DNA of 32,675 nt from Myxococcales bacterium (GCA_007124745.1 SLEO01000009.1:1-32675), one strand, 5' to 3'; shown: positions 1-9,083, numbered from the stretch's first letter. Numbers and translations are program-made. Notes: generated by a model from the letters alone, not told the origin.

Positions 1-2
1 AC

Positions 3-980
3 GCACGGGATGCTTACGTGCTCACCCGCAACGAAGCCTCAACGGACATCCTGAGCGACTTCGGTGTGGTTGCCGAAACGGGCACCGACACTGCGTGGAC
101 CTTCGCACCGAGCACCCCGGAGCGCGCGGCTACGCTCGCAGAGGCCGCCGGCCTTGACCCCGAGCGGCCCATCCTCACGCTTTGCCCCATCAACCCATTC
201 TGGTGGCCGGTAGCGCCCAGCGTGCGCAAGGCCGTCGCGCATCGCGCTCTCGGGCTCTACAGCGCGTCGCACTACGCCTCGCTCTATTTCCATAAGCACG
301 GCCCGGAGGTCCACGAAGCGCAGACGCGTTACATCCAGGCCCTTGCGCGTGCCGCCGAGGCCTTCGCGCGACGCCACGACTACCAGGTGATGATCGTGGG
401 CATGGAAGCCCTCGACCGAGGTGCCTGTGAGAGCCTGGCTGCGGCGCTCACCGTACCATCGACCGTCTTCGTTTCGGACGAAGTCGATATGTACGATTTG
501 GTGGCGCTGCTGCGACAGAGTGCGCTCCTCGTGTCATCGCGCTACCACGCCATCGTGACCTCCATGCCCGGCCTTGTGCCCTCCATCGGCGTGACGATGG
601 ACGAGCGCATCCGGCATCTGCTCACCGAGCGCGGCCACGCCCACTACTGCTTCAATGTCGACGACGCGAGTTTGGAGCAGCAACTGGGTGGTGCGCTCGA
701 AGCCGCCCGTGCCGAGGGCCCGGCGTTCAAGAACGCCCTCAAGACCTCCGTCGCAAGCCACCTCGAACGCATGGGCGGCATGGGGCAGAGCTTGATGAGT
801 CATCTCAGCGAGCGGCTCGTGGGCTTTCAGCCGCGGCCCGAGGTGGCCGGCGAGGCCAGCCCTTGGGCCTACTTGCCGCCCCTTGAACCGCGGCTGCGGG
901 ACTTGGTGGCCGAGGTGCGCGGCCGAGAACTTGCGGACACGTTGGCTGAGGATACATCCCAGCGCGGCGTGGCCGCTTGA
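3..980 (+). CDS. Polysaccharide pyruvyl transferase-like protein, 5' end outside window
   Basis: The reading frame is already open at base 3 and reads ARDAYVLTRNEAS before the first possible GTG start at 18. That wording fits the interior of a polysaccharide pyruvyl transferase-type domain, so the gene most likely starts upstream of the window. Visible support is the Rossmann-like GT-B pattern of the family: an ILTLCPINP strand, a YQVMIVGMEALDRG strand, then DMYDLVALLRQSALLVSSRYHAIVTSMPGLVPSIGV. The SSRYHA stretch matches the conserved (S/G)xRxH motif near the C-terminal half of these proteins. Family members add ketal-pyruvate to sugars of exopolysaccharides or cell-wall glycans, and some relatives have other surface-glycan roles, so the substrate is unknown. 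It sits 90 bp before the acyl-CoA synthetase, on the same strand. Confidence 0.72.
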   Translation, partial: ARDAYVLTRNEASTDILSDFGVVAETGTDTAWTFAPSTPERAATLAEAAGLDPERPILTLCPINPFWWPVAPSVRKAVAHRALGLYSASHYASLYFHKHGPEVHEAQTRYIQALARAAEAFARRHDYQVMIVGMEALDRGACESLAAALTVPSTVFVSDEVDMYDLVALLRQSALLVSSRYHAIVTSMPGLVPSIGVTMDERIRHLLTERGHAHYCFNVDDASLEQQLGGALEAARAEGPAFKNALKTSVASHLERMGGMGQSLMSHLSERLVGFQPRPEVAGEASPWAYLPPLEPRLRDLVAEVRGRELADTLAEDTSQRGVAA

Positions 981-983
981 GGG

Positions 984-1005
984 ATGGCGCGCTCTGCCGC
1001 GCCAT
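984..1005 (+). terminator. GC-rich hairpin after first gene
   Basis: Eight paired bases, ATGGCGCG and CGCGCCAT, enclose a six-base loop immediately after the stop codon at 978-980. No T-run follows, so this is at best a weak or factor-dependent terminator or an mRNA 3' stabiliser. Confidence 0.35.
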
Positions 1006-1070
1006 GCGAAACGACACGCAGCCCTTGAAGCAAGCTCGATAGGCTTCCGGGCACAAAAAAGGACAGAAGT

Positions 1071-2852
1071 ATGGCGTGTGTGCAAAGAATCTTAGACCAG
1101 GTGGCGCAGCAGCCCGGTCGACCCTGGCTCATCGAAATCCACGGGACTACACCGCTACCGGTGCGGGGACGCACCTTGCTCCAATGGGTCGGCCAGTACC
1201 GCGCAGGCCTCACGGCAGCGGGCGTGGCCCCCGGTGACCGCGTAGCGCTGGTCGCCCCCAATAGCGCCTACTGGGTGGCAGCGGACCTGGCTATCCTGGC
1301 GCACGGCGCCGTCACCGTGCCGCTCTATGCGCGGCAGGCGCGTGGTTACCTGATCAATCAACTGGTCCACGCCGACCCAGCCTTCGTTTTTCTCTGCGGA
1401 GCGGGAACCCTCACACCAGAGGACCTGACGCGTGAGCTCGGTGCTTTGATGGACAAAGCGCCCCCCATCGTCGAACTCAAGGCCTGGGTGTCGGGCTCAC
1501 CGAGTGCGAGCCAGGGCGTCGTGCCGGCGACGCGTCCCGAAGCCGTAGCCCCTGTCGGTGAGGACGACCTCGCCACCATCATCTACACCTCGGGCACAAG
1601 CGGCGAAGCCAAGGGCGTCATGCTCTCCCACGGCAACCTCGACACCATGCTCACGCAGGTCGAGGGCGCGCTAAACGACCTCATCGGCGGCTCGGGGCAT
1701 GAAGAGGCTGTCTTCCACTACCTCCCGTTCTGCTTCGCCGGTTCGCGCATTGCTGTGCTGTGCCAGCTGCTTCGCAATAACTCCGTGTCGTTATCGACGG
1801 ATTTGAGCGAGCTGCCGCAAGAACTTAAAGCCGCAGCGCCCCACTACTTCTTGAATGTGCCCATGCTGCTCGAGCGCATGAAACGCACTGTCGAGGAAGA
1901 GCTTCAGCGGCGTTCTAAGCTGCTCTTTCGCGGCTACGAGCGGGCTCTGGCGGCCTACCGTGCGGAGCAGGCGGGACGGGCTACCCTGGCGGACGGGTTG
2001 GCGCTGCGCGCCGCGCGCCGGACGCTTTTTCCGGCACTGAAAGCGGGGCTCGGCATCAATCTGCGCTTTCTCATCTGTGGTTCGGCACCCTTGAGCCCCG
2101 AGACCCAAGCGTGGTTCGAAATGCTGTCCGTGCCGGTCTACCAAGTTTACGGACTCACGGAAACCACTGCCATCGTGAGCCTCGACGACGCGACCTCACC
2201 CCTTGGAGGCACCGTTGGCAAGCCGCTACCCGTCGGCCACTGCCGCATCACCAGCTCCGGCGAGCTGCAGGTGAAGGGGCCGCATGTCTTCCGCGGCTAC
2301 TTCCGCAACCCGGCGGCTACCGCAGAAGTCTTCGAAGACGGCTGGTTCAAGACCGGTGACCTTGCGGCCTTCGACGAAGCAGGCCGGTTGCGCATCCTCG
2401 GCCGCGCCAAGAACCTGATTGTGCCCGCGTCCGGGCACAACGTCGCGCCCGAGCCCATAGAAGAGGCACTCATCACGCAGCTTCGGGGTCTCGAAAATGC
2501 CGTTGTGGTGGGGGATGGACGACCATATCTCACCGTGCTTTTGGCGGGGCGCTTCGAAGCAGAGGCTGCCGAGGCCGCGCTTGCGCGGGTCAACGCCGAG
2601 CTGCCCCACTACCAGCAGCTCCGTGCCTACGCCCACGTAGGCGAGTCGCTACGCGACGTTGAAGGTGTGTTCACTAGCAATCAGAAGTTGCGTCGAGGCG
2701 CGTTCCTAGCGCACTATGAAGCGGAGATTGACGCGCTTTATCGGCGTCAGCGGACAAGTTCAGGGGTGGTACGGGTGAGTGCCGACCGAGCGAGCCGCCT
2801 CGAGAGTGCCTGGGCTTGGCTGAGTCGCGCAGGACGTCACCGGAAACACTAG
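1071..2852 (+). CDS. Long-chain acyl-CoA/acyl-ACP synthetase (AMP-binding)
   Basis: An adenylate-forming enzyme that activates a fatty acid with ATP and transfers it to CoA or a carrier protein. The 593 residues fit the long-chain (FAA1-like) branch. Core motifs are in order: the phosphate-binding loop IIYTSGTSGEAKGVMLSHGN at about 170-189, YGLTET at 360-365, GWFKTGD at 424-430, the hinge region GRAKNLIV with GHNVAPEPIEEAL at about 444-467, and a C-terminal Lys in SNQKLRRGAF that can serve as the catalytic lysine. ATG 1071 is preceded by AAAGGACAG, a good ribosome-binding site. An enoyl-CoA hydratase-like gene follows after two bases, so the two are probably cotranscribed. An acyl carrier protein lies convergent nearby. 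The acyl substrate cannot be read from sequence. Confidence 0.9.
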   Translation: MACVQRILDQVAQQPGRPWLIEIHGTTPLPVRGRTLLQWVGQYRAGLTAAGVAPGDRVALVAPNSAYWVAADLAILAHGAVTVPLYARQARGYLINQLVHADPAFVFLCGAGTLTPEDLTRELGALMDKAPPIVELKAWVSGSPSASQGVVPATRPEAVAPVGEDDLATIIYTSGTSGEAKGVMLSHGNLDTMLTQVEGALNDLIGGSGHEEAVFHYLPFCFAGSRIAVLCQLLRNNSVSLSTDLSELPQELKAAAPHYFLNVPMLLERMKRTVEEELQRRSKLLFRGYERALAAYRAEQAGRATLADGLALRAARRTLFPALKAGLGINLRFLICGSAPLSPETQAWFEMLSVPVYQVYGLTETTAIVSLDDATSPLGGTVGKPLPVGHCRITSSGELQVKGPHVFRGYFRNPAATAEVFEDGWFKTGDLAAFDEAGRLRILGRAKNLIVPASGHNVAPEPIEEALITQLRGLENAVVVGDGRPYLTVLLAGRFEAEAAEAALARVNAELPHYQQLRAYAHVGESLRDVEGVFTSNQKLRRGAFLAHYEAEIDALYRRQRTSSGVVRVSADRASRLESAWAWLSRAGRHRKH

Positions 2853-2854
2853 CC

Positions 2855-3754
2855 TTGAGCCTCGCTAACAAAGACAGAACCTCGATAGGCGAACACACCT
2901 TCGAAGGTCAGGCCCTGCGCTGGAGCCTCGAAGGCGAGGTCCTTGAGGTCGAGCTTCGCCGAACACCTTGTAACGAGCTGGGCACGATTGCGCTTGAAGA
3001 GCTTGAGGCCCTGTTGCGCACCCTCGAATGGATCGCGCACCGCGTGCGCGCCGTACTCTTCTTCTCTAGTGTGGAAAAGGGCTTCTGCGCAGGCGCAGAC
3101 TTGGTGGAACTTCAGCGCGGCCTGCGGCATCTTGAGCCCGCTGCGGAAGTCGACGAGCGCAGCTACGCCAACCTGCGGGATTTCGTCGACCGCATCCATC
3201 GCGTCTTCCGCCGCATCGACCACCTGCCCGTCCCCACAATTGCCGCCGTCCACGGCTTCTGCTTTGGGGGCGGCTTCGAGCTCGCGCTCTGCGCCGATGT
3301 GGTCATCGCGGACCGAAGCGCGCGTTTTTGCTTTCCGGAGCTGCGCCTCGGGCTCATCCCAGGCTTCGGCGGCATCCCGCGGCTCAAGCGCAAGGCGGGG
3401 GAAGCACTGGTTCTCGACCTGCTGCTCAGTGGTCGCAGTATTCAGGCGCAGCGTGCCCATGCGCTCGGCTTGGTGAGTCAGGTCGTGGGGCGCGGCGAAG
3501 CCCTGGACACTGCCCGGCGGCTAGCAGCGCAAACGCTTCTCTATGACCGCGCGGCAATCTTTGAGCTGAAGTGCTTCACAAAGCGCAACATCGACGATGA
3601 ACTGCGCGCCGAACGTGAGGTCTTCCTCAAGCTCCTCACCTCCCCTACCGTGCGCGCAAGCCTCAGCGACTTTGTCGCCCGCAAGGACGACCCCCACGCC
3701 TACCTGCCCCGCGTGCCGTCGGCCATCGATATCGACGACCTTCTGCGCGCCTAA
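2855..3754 (+). CDS. Enoyl-CoA hydratase/isomerase family protein
   Basis: A crotonase-fold enzyme acting on acyl-CoA thioesters. Both oxyanion-hole segments are visible, GFCAGADL and HGFCFGGGFELALCAD. The two glutamates used by classical hydratases are present: one in GGGFELALCAD, one in FPELRLGLIPGFGG. A true hydratase is therefore plausible, although isomerase or related activities cannot be excluded. No ATG is available near the N-terminus. I chose TTG 2855, two bases after the synthetase stop, which gives about 299 residues; another in-frame TTG at 2816 would overlap the synthetase. Neither has a strong ribosome-binding site, and coupling to the upstream gene is likely. About 40 residues precede the usual crotonase core. 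Confidence 0.85.
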   Translation: MSLANKDRTSIGEHTFEGQALRWSLEGEVLEVELRRTPCNELGTIALEELEALLRTLEWIAHRVRAVLFFSSVEKGFCAGADLVELQRGLRHLEPAAEVDERSYANLRDFVDRIHRVFRRIDHLPVPTIAAVHGFCFGGGFELALCADVVIADRSARFCFPELRLGLIPGFGGIPRLKRKAGEALVLDLLLSGRSIQAQRAHALGLVSQVVGRGEALDTARRLAAQTLLYDRAAIFELKCFTKRNIDDELRAEREVFLKLLTSPTVRASLSDFVARKDDPHAYLPRVPSAIDIDDLLRA

Positions 3755-3776
3755 GGCCAGCCGGCGCAGTGTCGAG

Positions 3777-4028
3777 CTACAGGCGCCGGCGAATGACGGC
3801 AGCGAGACTCGCGAAGGTACGCACGTCTTGCATTTCGTAGTCCGGTATCTCGATGCCAAAGGTCGCCTCTACCTCCGTCAACAGCTCCAGCGCCTGGTAG
3901 CTATCGATCTTCAGCGACTCGAAGAGGTCGCTCTCCAGCGCGAGCGTTCCTGGCGCTTTGCCGAAACGGCTCTCCGCCACAGCCATCAGCCGCTTACCTA
4001 CATCATCGTTCCCTAGCTGGCTCATCAT
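3777..4028 (-). CDS. Acyl carrier protein
   Basis: A small acidic four-helix carrier of 83 residues (82 if the second of two adjacent ATGs is used). The phosphopantetheine attachment serine is in the motif LKIDSYQALELL, close to the family's DSL(x)xxEL, with Tyr in place of the usual Leu. The helix III region EATFGIEIPDYEMQDVRT is typical. AAGGA lies three bases before the first ATG and six before the second (4025), which slightly favours the second. The gene is convergent with the hydratase, 22 bp from its stop, and divergent from the dGTPase. The DSY variant and the location beside an acyl-activating enzyme suggest a specialised carrier and not the housekeeping ACP of fatty-acid synthesis; that is inference. 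Confidence 0.85.
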   Translation of the reverse strand: MMSQLGNDDVGKRLMAVAESRFGKAPGTLALESDLFESLKIDSYQALELLTEVEATFGIEIPDYEMQDVRTFASLAAVIRRRL

Positions 4029-4184
4029 GCATCCTTCAGCGTTAGCACCCGCAGTACGCCGTATTCCGTTGCGCCGTTCCCTCGCGGTGAGACGGCGGGG
4101 TAGCAGCGCGTCACTGCCGCAGCAAGCGCGGCTCTTGTGGCGCCTGCCATAGGAACCAAGCGCTTCTATGCTAGGTACGCTTGG

Positions 4185-5567
4185 GTGAATAGGGCGCGAC
4201 AGGCTGCGTGGGCGAGGTGGCTGAGCGACCGGCGTCTCGGGAGCGAAAGTACGGACGACGGCCGGACACGGTACGAAGGCCGTTCGGAGTTTGAGCGCGA
4301 CTACGACCGCATCATCTACAGCAGCGCCTTCCGGCGCATGCAGGACAAGACACAGGTCTTTCCCCTATCGCCGACGGACTACACCCGTACACGCCTCACC
4401 CATAGCCTCGAAGTCTCTACCGTCGGCCGCTCCCTCGGCCAGATGGCCGGGCGTTTCCTTAAAGCCGAGGGGCTGCTCCCGGGGGACGTTTCACGCGCGG
4501 ACCTAGGCACCCTAGTGGCCGCTGCTTGCATCGCCCACGACCTTGGCAACCCGCCCTTCGGGCATGCGGGTGAGGCTGCCATCCAATCGTGGGCGCGGCG
4601 CTGGCTCGATAAGCGGCGGCCCGCGTTGAGTGATGCGGAACGGCTGGACCTGCTGGAGTTTGAAGGCAACGCCCAGGGCTTTCGCATCGTCAGCCGGCTT
4701 CAGGCGCGGGAGCGGCGGGGCGGTTTGCAGAACACCCTCGCCTTCATCGGTACGATGGCCAAGTACCCCGCCGCCTCATGGCCACAAGGCCGTGCCAGGG
4801 ACCTAAGCGTCGCCGCGGAGAAGAAGTTCGGCTACTTTCAGGAGGACAAAGCACTCGCTGAATCCGCCTTCTCCACGCTCGGGTTAGTGCCGGTCGCTGA
4901 AGGTATCTACCGCCGCCACCCCCTCGCCTACCTGATGGAGGCCGCCGATGACGTGTGTTACGGCGTCATCGATATCGAGGACGCCTTCAAACTGCGCCTC
5001 ATCGACTTTACTACCTGCCGCACTCTGCTTGAACCGCTGGCAAAGGCGACGCCCGGCTTCCGCGACCACACGGCGGACTCCCAATCGAGCCGCGTCTCCC
5101 GGCTGCGCGCCGCCGCGATTCACGCGCTGACCGTGGCGTGTTTCGAGGCCTTCAAGGCGCACCTTGAGGACATTGAAGCGGGCACCTTCGCGGGTAGCCT
5201 CATCGACCGTGCCCCCATGATCGACGCCTACCGGGAGCTCATCGATGGCGCGCGCCGCCACGCCTACAACAGCGAGCATGTCGTGCAGGTCGCCTGCGCT
5301 GGCTTCCGGGTCCTGGCAGGCCTCCTTGAGCTCTTCGCCGACGCCCTCACCGCGCCGACGCTTTCGATGCACGACCGCATGCTGCTGCACCTGCTACCAC
5401 TCGAAGGCTTCAGCAGACCCGGTCGCGACTTCACCAGCCTAGACGCCGTCCGCGAACAGCTCACGCCTGCAGAAAAGCTGCTCACGCTGACCGACTACGT
5501 CTCCGGCATGACCGACAGCTACGCCCTCCAACAATACCAGTACCTCTTCGGCATCCGCACCCCCTGA
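4185..5567 (+). CDS. dgt: Deoxyguanosinetriphosphate triphosphohydrolase-like dNTPase
   Basis: An HD-superfamily enzyme that hydrolyses dNTPs to deoxynucleoside and triphosphate, acting in dNTP-pool control. The signature IIYSSAFRRMQDKTQVFPL is followed by RTRLTHSLEVS and CIAHDLGNPPFGHAGE, which supply the HD metal ligands (His, HisAsp, His). The C-terminal TDYVSGMTDSYAL is also typical. I prefer GTG 4185, because relatives begin shortly before the W..LLS..RLG segment (here WARWLSDRRLG). An earlier GTG at 4137 adds 16 residues without a ribosome-binding site. The length of about 460 residues is normal. The substrate range, dGTP only or several dNTPs, cannot be told from sequence. A structured repeat follows its stop after only three bases. 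Confidence 0.93.
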   Translation: MNRARQAAWARWLSDRRLGSESTDDGRTRYEGRSEFERDYDRIIYSSAFRRMQDKTQVFPLSPTDYTRTRLTHSLEVSTVGRSLGQMAGRFLKAEGLLPGDVSRADLGTLVAAACIAHDLGNPPFGHAGEAAIQSWARRWLDKRRPALSDAERLDLLEFEGNAQGFRIVSRLQARERRGGLQNTLAFIGTMAKYPAASWPQGRARDLSVAAEKKFGYFQEDKALAESAFSTLGLVPVAEGIYRRHPLAYLMEAADDVCYGVIDIEDAFKLRLIDFTTCRTLLEPLAKATPGFRDHTADSQSSRVSRLRAAAIHALTVACFEAFKAHLEDIEAGTFAGSLIDRAPMIDAYRELIDGARRHAYNSEHVVQVACAGFRVLAGLLELFADALTAPTLSMHDRMLLHLLPLEGFSRPGRDFTSLDAVREQLTPAEKLLTLTDYVSGMTDSYALQQYQYLFGIRTP

Positions 5568-5570
5568 GTG

Positions 5571-5741
5571 AACGCTTTCAGGGGCTATTTTGGCAAAATG
5601 CCCCCGGGCTTACGGGAGTGAATCCCGCAAACCCTCCCCCACTCTGCCTTCGAGGTGGCCTAAAGCCGGCAAGCGGTGCCAGGGCGCCCACTTGCTTTTT
5701 CCCGCAGCGTTTTCGCTATCTGGACCCCCTGAACGGGTACC
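5571..5741 (+). repeat. Structured intergenic repeat, type A copy 1
   Basis: This copy is about nine-tenths identical by eye to 31831-31997, in the same orientation. It begins AACGCTTTCAGGGG and ends CCCCCTGAACGGGT, imperfect terminal inverted repeats. Internal hairpins follow one another: ATTTTggcAAAAT with flanking G/C arms, then CGGGAgtgaaTCCCG inside GGGCTT/AAACCC. It has no coding potential. It starts three bases after the dgt stop and separates dgt from a convergent lipoprotein gene. The form resembles a miniature inverted-repeat element, or a REP/BIME-like 3'-end element. Confidence 0.85.
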
Positions 5742-5902
5742 AATTCACCGAAGAAGGTGTGTTGAAGCCGCTCGCAGGCTCCAACACCCACGTGCTCTCT
5801 CCCGAAGGCTCTTCACCTACTTGACCGGCTGAACACTTACATCTGAGCCGCCATTCTGACACGACGCTGTGCGTTCGCCGACGCGCAGACTCAAGGAGAT
5901 AG
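5742..5902. other. Remainder of convergent intergenic region
   Basis: About 160 bp between the repeat and the convergent lipoprotein stop. I see no gene, tRNA or clear terminator here. Base composition begins to fall in GC compared with dgt and stays lower through about 6470. Confidence 0.5.
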
Positions 5903-6376
5903 CTATTGAGTTTTGGCGAGACCACCACAGTCGGTGCCCATTATTCTTTCGCATTTTGGACATGCGCAAAGGTAGGTCTGGCACGTTCTGAATCCTGAAG
6001 CCGCCTCCTGGGCACCGGCCCGCGAAACAAGCACGCGCGATAAACCAGGCGGGACCAAAAATCTCAGCTCCGAATATTCAGCCGTGGTTGAAATAACTGA
6101 AAACTCTTCTAGCGGCAGAGGCTGTGGGTCTGATACCAGCACGGCTTCACTGTCTTGCAGGCGATCGATCCAAAGAGTAGCAGCGCTGCTATCGGGTATC
6201 GCGATTGCACCTGTAGGCACAGTCATGGTTTCAATGCACGCGGCTGCGGGCGCCTGTTTACTGCCGCTTGCCTCCGCCACCTCAGACCCATCGACGGCGC
6301 AGCTACACAGCACCCCGGCAATTGAGACAAGAATCGGAAAGTGCAGATGTGTCGTTAAGTCCATAGCGATCGTCAT
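5903..6376 (-). CDS. Small predicted lipoprotein, Cys-rich tail, unknown function
   Basis: I do not recognise the family. The N-terminus has a hydrophobic stretch, HFPILVSIAGVLCSC, ending in a lipobox-like LCSC, so the mature protein probably starts at Cys and is membrane-anchored through a lipid. The charge at the extreme N-terminus is weak. The mature part is about 130 residues, with ECSF-poor beta-like stretches and a C-terminal cluster of cysteines in TCQTYLCACPKCERIMGTDC that could form disulfides. Start choice is uncertain: GTG 6391, ATG 6376 and ATG 6364 are all in frame and none has a clear ribosome-binding site. It lies 78 bp or more downstream of the kinase gene on the same strand. 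GC content is visibly lower than in neighbouring genes, which hints at transfer or a fast-evolving gene. Confidence 0.6.
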   Translation of the reverse strand: MTIAMDLTTHLHFPILVSIAGVLCSCAVDGSEVAEASGSKQAPAAACIETMTVPTGAIAIPDSSAATLWIDRLQDSEAVLVSDPQPLPLEEFSVISTTAEYSELRFLVPPGLSRVLVSRAGAQEAASGFRTCQTYLCACPKCERIMGTDCGGLAKTQ

Positions 6377-6469
6377 GACATTGCAGATCACCGACGACTC
6401 TGCAAACGGGCATGTTCCTTCTGAGTACCAAGTTAAGTTCTCATCCTGGACTACGCTTTCGGAAGCACT

Positions 6470-8983
6470 CTAGGGCGCGAGCTTTTTGGGTGGGGTGCGG
6501 GAGGGTCGGGGGGGTTTGCCGCGGGTGAAGAGGCGGCGCCATTCGGCTTGGTTGTTACGGTGGGCGACCTTGAGGTCGGACAAGATTTCTTGGAAGTCGC
6601 GGTTGCGGCGGAGGGCATCCCACGCTTGGTTAGAGGCGAACCAAGGGTAGTTCTCGTTGCCTAGATAGATAGAACGGCGCAGCCACTTGAGGGCATTGTC
6701 GCTCTCGTGGAGACGCGCGTAGTAGGTGGCCATGCGATAGGCCATTTCGCAGTCCGCTTCGGCGACGGCAAAGAGCTCCGGCGTGAGGTAGGCCTCGGCC
6801 TCTTCGGCGCGGCCTTGCACCACAAGGCAGGTCGCCAGAATCATCGACGCCAGACGCAAACACGGGTCGAGTTCGAGCAGCGACTTGAGCTGGCGCTCCG
6901 CTTCGAGCTGTTGGCCGGTGCTGAAGTCGAGGAAGGCGTAGGTGGTGCGCAGCAGCACGTGGTCGGGTATCAGGCGCATGCCGCGTTGTACTTCGATACG
7001 CGCCAGGTCGAAGCGCCCTAGGTACTGATAGACGCGGGAACGATGGTTGAAAAGCGTCGCCGCGTCCGCCGGGTTAAGTGCCATTGCGCGAGAGAAGGCC
7101 GCCAGCGATTCGTCGTAGAGGCCGTCAAGCCTGAGGATGAGCCCCGCTAGCGCGTGGGCGTCCGCATTGCGCGGCGCGTGATTCAAGAGTTGCTGAACGC
7201 CGCTGCGCGCTTCGTGTTTTTTGCCGCGCCAGAGCAAGGTGTAGGTTAGGTAGACCTGTGCTTCCGTGAGTTGGGGGTCGAGTTCGAGCGCTTGCTCCAG
7301 GGCAGCTTGACCGCGTTCCAGTTCGCGGCGCCCACCGAATCCGAGCCGCACCGCATAGTAGTGCGCAATGCCAAGCGCCGAATGAACCAGCGCGGAATGC
7401 GGCTCGGAGTGGGCCAGCGATTCGAGCATGCGCGTCGCATCCTCTAGGTCTGGCCGCTGGGTGCCGCGCACCGCAAACTTGGTCAGCAAGCCACGCGCGT
7501 CGAGATAGTCCTCGGAAGGCGCGGCGAGGAACGAGTCCTGCCACTCGGCCACGGATCCGAGCCGCCAGAAGCCCTCGCTTGCAAGCGCCGTGAAAAGGGC
7601 TTCGGCGCCCTGCTCTTCCACGTCTGCAAGGTCCGTTGAATCGATGAAGAGCGTGCCGCCGAGGCGCACCTGTTGGCTCTCGATCGCGACGACCTGCCAG
7701 CTTAGGCTCACGCCCGCACCCACCTCGGCGTAAGAGCCCAGGACCACGTGGGCGCAGCCGATGCGGCGTACGCTCGCAAATAGGTCACCATCTGCGGCGC
7801 GCTCGGCGCTGAGCGCCACGCTAGCTTTGACCACCAGCCCGTTCATCGCGCTCAGCCGGGCCGTAAAGGCATCCGCCAAAGCGCGGCCCCAGCGCTGGCT
7901 TTTCTTGGTGGCATCTAGCCCGCGAAAGGGTGCGACGACGAGCGTATTGGCCGGCAGCGGCCGCTGACCTGGCCGAAAGAGCCGCGCGCCCACCGCCGAA
8001 AAAAACGAGCTGCGCCGCTCACTAGGCTCGGCGCTGTCCTTCGGCGGAAGGGTAAGCGGCGCGCCCTCCTCGTCGTCGCCGGTTTCGTCGCCTGTATCGA
8101 CGCGCAGCGAGCGCAGTACGTTGCGCAGGGCCTCACGCATCGCCCGCGCGGAATCAAAGCGTTGTGACGGATTCTTGGCGAGGGCCTTCTTGATGACGCC
8201 CTCAAGACTAGGCGTAAGCGTGCCGCGCAAGCTCGTCGCTGCGAAGGGTTCGCGAAACTGGATAGCCTGCTCCAGCTGAACCTGGTCGAGGCCCTGGACC
8301 CAAAACGGATGCCGCCCGGTCACCATCTCGTAGAGGATGATGCCGAGGGCGAAGATGTCGGTCTGCTCGGTGGCGCGCAGCGTGACGAAAAGCTCCGGCG
8401 CCATGTAGGCGGCAGTGCCGAGGTGGGCGGTTGACGCAAAGGGCCCTGCCGTCGGATCCGTCTCCGCCTGGAGCTGGCCGCCCACCACCTGGCGCCTACT
8501 CGCCAGGCCGAAATCGAGGATTTTGGCCAGACCAGAGGCCGCCACCATGATGTTGGCCGGCTTCAGGTCTCGGTGGAGGATGCCGAGAGCGTGCGCGGCC
8601 TGGAGGCCTTCAGCTACTTGGATGCCTACGGAGAGCGCGAAGAAGATATCGAGGGCGCCCTGGGCTTGTATCAGGTGCTGCAGCGTCTGCCCCGCCACGT
8701 ATTGCATGACGATGAAGGGGCCTTCGGTGCTCTCGCCTACTTCGTAGATGGAGCAGACGTTGGGGTGGTCGATGCTAGACGCGATACGCGCCTCCCGCAG
8801 CAATGCCTCGCTATGCGCATGCTGGGAGGTGCTACCGCCCGCAGCGGCCGCCGCCGTACCATGGAGCATCTTGAGCACCACGGTACGGCGCAGCTTTTCG
8901 TCGAACGCCTGGTAAACGACGCCTGCACTACCGGTGCCTAGTTCGCGTTCGACGCAGTAGTGCTCAATGAGCCGTTCTCCCAC
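6470..8983 (-). CDS. Ser/Thr protein kinase with TolB/FlgO-like segment and TPR repeats
   Basis: A Hanks-type kinase at residues about 9-285: glycine loop GTGSAGVVYQA (16-26), ATP lysine K38, E64, catalytic HRDLKPAN (137-144), DFG (157-159), and activation segment GTAAYMAPELF. The catalytic residues are intact, so it should be active. An acidic linker follows with no obvious membrane helix, so the protein is probably cytoplasmic. Residues about 340-470, starting NTLVVAPFRGL, resemble the TolB/FlgO-like module found in some adenylate cyclase/TPR regulators. The rest is a run of TPR-like helices, for example ALELDPQLTEAQVYLTYTLLWRGK and AFSRAMALNPADAATLFNHRSRVYQYLGRFDLA, for partner binding. 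GTG 8983 follows GAGGAAG at a spacing of ten bases. The target is unknown. This architecture is common in Myxococcota-type genomes. Confidence 0.9.
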   Translation of the reverse strand: MGERLIEHYCVERELGTGSAGVVYQAFDEKLRRTVVLKMLHGTAAAAAGGSTSQHAHSEALLREARIASSIDHPNVCSIYEVGESTEGPFIVMQYVAGQTLQHLIQAQGALDIFFALSVGIQVAEGLQAAHALGILHRDLKPANIMVAASGLAKILDFGLASRRQVVGGQLQAETDPTAGPFASTAHLGTAAYMAPELFVTLRATEQTDIFALGIILYEMVTGRHPFWVQGLDQVQLEQAIQFREPFAATSLRGTLTPSLEGVIKKALAKNPSQRFDSARAMREALRNVLRSLRVDTGDETGDDEEGAPLTLPPKDSAEPSERRSSFFSAVGARLFRPGQRPLPANTLVVAPFRGLDATKKSQRWGRALADAFTARLSAMNGLVVKASVALSAERAADGDLFASVRRIGCAHVVLGSYAEVGAGVSLSWQVVAIESQQVRLGGTLFIDSTDLADVEEQGAEALFTALASEGFWRLGSVAEWQDSFLAAPSEDYLDARGLLTKFAVRGTQRPDLEDATRMLESLAHSEPHSALVHSALGIAHYYAVRLGFGGRRELERGQAALEQALELDPQLTEAQVYLTYTLLWRGKKHEARSGVQQLLNHAPRNADAHALAGLILRLDGLYDESLAAFSRAMALNPADAATLFNHRSRVYQYLGRFDLARIEVQRGMRLIPDHVLLRTTYAFLDFSTGQQLEAERQLKSLLELDPCLRLASMILATCLVVQGRAEEAEAYLTPELFAVAEADCEMAYRMATYYARLHESDNALKWLRRSIYLGNENYPWFASNQAWDALRRNRDFQEILSDLKVAHRNNQAEWRRLFTRGKPPRPSRTPPKKLAP

Positions 8984-9083
8984 GGCTTCAAGCTTCCTCT
9001 ACCTACGCCACCGCCTCAAGCCGTATTCTCAAAGCGTTCGCGATTTCGGGCCAGCATCTGGGCAGAGCGCAGACTCGCCGTGT

